From positions 1 to 6,054 of the forward strand of contig JAJYBX010000135.1 of assembly GCA_021778785.1 (NCBI GenBank): 6,054 nucleotides of DNA. Direction: 5' to 3'. Position numbers and translations under genes: made by a program. How positions within the stretch are numbered: position 1 is the first letter of the stretch; each line of letters opens with the position of its first letter. The stretch comes from Acidobacteriota bacterium. GTDB taxonomy: Bacteria; Acidobacteriota; Holophagae; Holophagales; Holophagaceae. The notes under the pieces are model-generated. The model had not been told where the DNA came from. It saw only the letters and a list, made by a program, of their open reading frames with translations, and did no database searches. Below, piece after piece: positions 5,888 through 6,054 of the stretch.

Positions 5888-5995
5888 GGAAGACTCCGGG
5901 TTAGGGGAGACCAGACTACCTCAAGGGCGAAGGAGAAAACCGTCACAACCCCGAGAGAAGCCCCCTCAGTGGACGCGGCCAACCTGCGGCCAGAG
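5888..5995. other. Intergenic region upstream of the small gene
   Basis: This stretch should hold the promoter of the small minus-strand gene. I see the GGAG ribosome site next to the ATG but no convincing sigma-70 or sigma-54 promoter boxes. A GCGGCC hexamer occurs twice (5976-5981 and 5986-5991) with no evident role. No gene is visible here. Confidence 0.5.
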
Positions 5996-6022
5996 AAAAG
6001 GGCCCGCCGAAGCGGGCCCTTT
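5996..6022 (-). terminator. Strong hairpin terminator of an off-window minus-strand gene
   Basis: An 11-bp stem (5997-6007 with 6012-6022, core GGGCCCGC/GCGGGCCC) reads on the minus strand as a C(TTCG)G-capped hairpin ending in TTTT and then CTCT. The exceptionally stable UUCG-type loop and trailing T's point to termination of a minus-strand transcript entering from beyond base 6054. The T3 on the other side makes weak plus-strand activity possible. Confidence 0.7.
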
Positions 6023-6027
6023 CCCTG

Positions 6028-6045
6028 AAGGCTGGAACCAGCCTT
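6028..6045. repeat. Inverted repeat at the right edge
   Basis: AAGGCTGG and CCAGCCTT flank a central AA, so as RNA this folds as a 7-bp stem with a GAAC-type loop. It lies beside a minus-strand TAA triplet at 6047-6045 that could be the stop of an off-window gene. A tandem 3'-end structure with the terminator at 5996-6022 is the simplest reading. Confidence 0.4.
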
Positions 6046-6054
6046 TAATACATG

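Overview
The window is GC-rich, densely packed bacterial chromosome with five protein-coding genes. The species cannot be fixed from it. The G/C-heavy third codon positions, a c-heme sensor kinase and a HybA/HybB-type respiratory module fit a respiratory, probably anaerobic or facultative bacterium. An Acidobacteriota (Holophaga/Geothrix-like) or deltaproteobacterial-type lineage is my tentative guess.

Layout. At the left edge (1-830, +) is lipoyl synthase lipA, with its 5' end outside the window. It converges on a four-gene minus-strand operon read from about 5510 down to 858: a HybA-like four-cluster ferredoxin, a HybB/NrfD-family ten-helix quinol-interacting membrane subunit, a membrane sensor histidine kinase with two c-type heme motifs in its periplasmic domain, and a membrane-anchored response regulator whose output module is a GcvH-like (lipoyl-type) domain. 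The four genes are joined by a 4-base ATGA overlap, then 10- and 9-base gaps in which the upstream stop codon touches or lies inside the next Shine-Dalgarno sequence. This is the signature of a tightly co-translated unit. To the right is a separate minus-strand gene for a 65-residue secreted Cys/Lys-rich peptide (5690-5887), insulated from the operon by a good intrinsic terminator (5608-5634). The right end holds another strong terminator (5996-6022) for a minus-strand gene lying outside the window.

How the parts may work together. The HybA/HybB pair should move electrons between the quinone pool and a partner. No hydrogenase or other catalytic subunit is encoded here, so the partner is unknown. 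The kinase carries CXXCH and CX4CH heme motifs outside the membrane and could read redox state there. The response regulator has no DNA-binding domain and is tethered to the membrane. Its GcvH-like domain has alanine where the lipoyl-carrying lysine should be. My inference is that this is a redox-sensing circuit acting by protein contact at the membrane, possibly on the HybAB module itself, rather than a conventional transcriptional two-component system. This arrangement is the most interesting content of the window.
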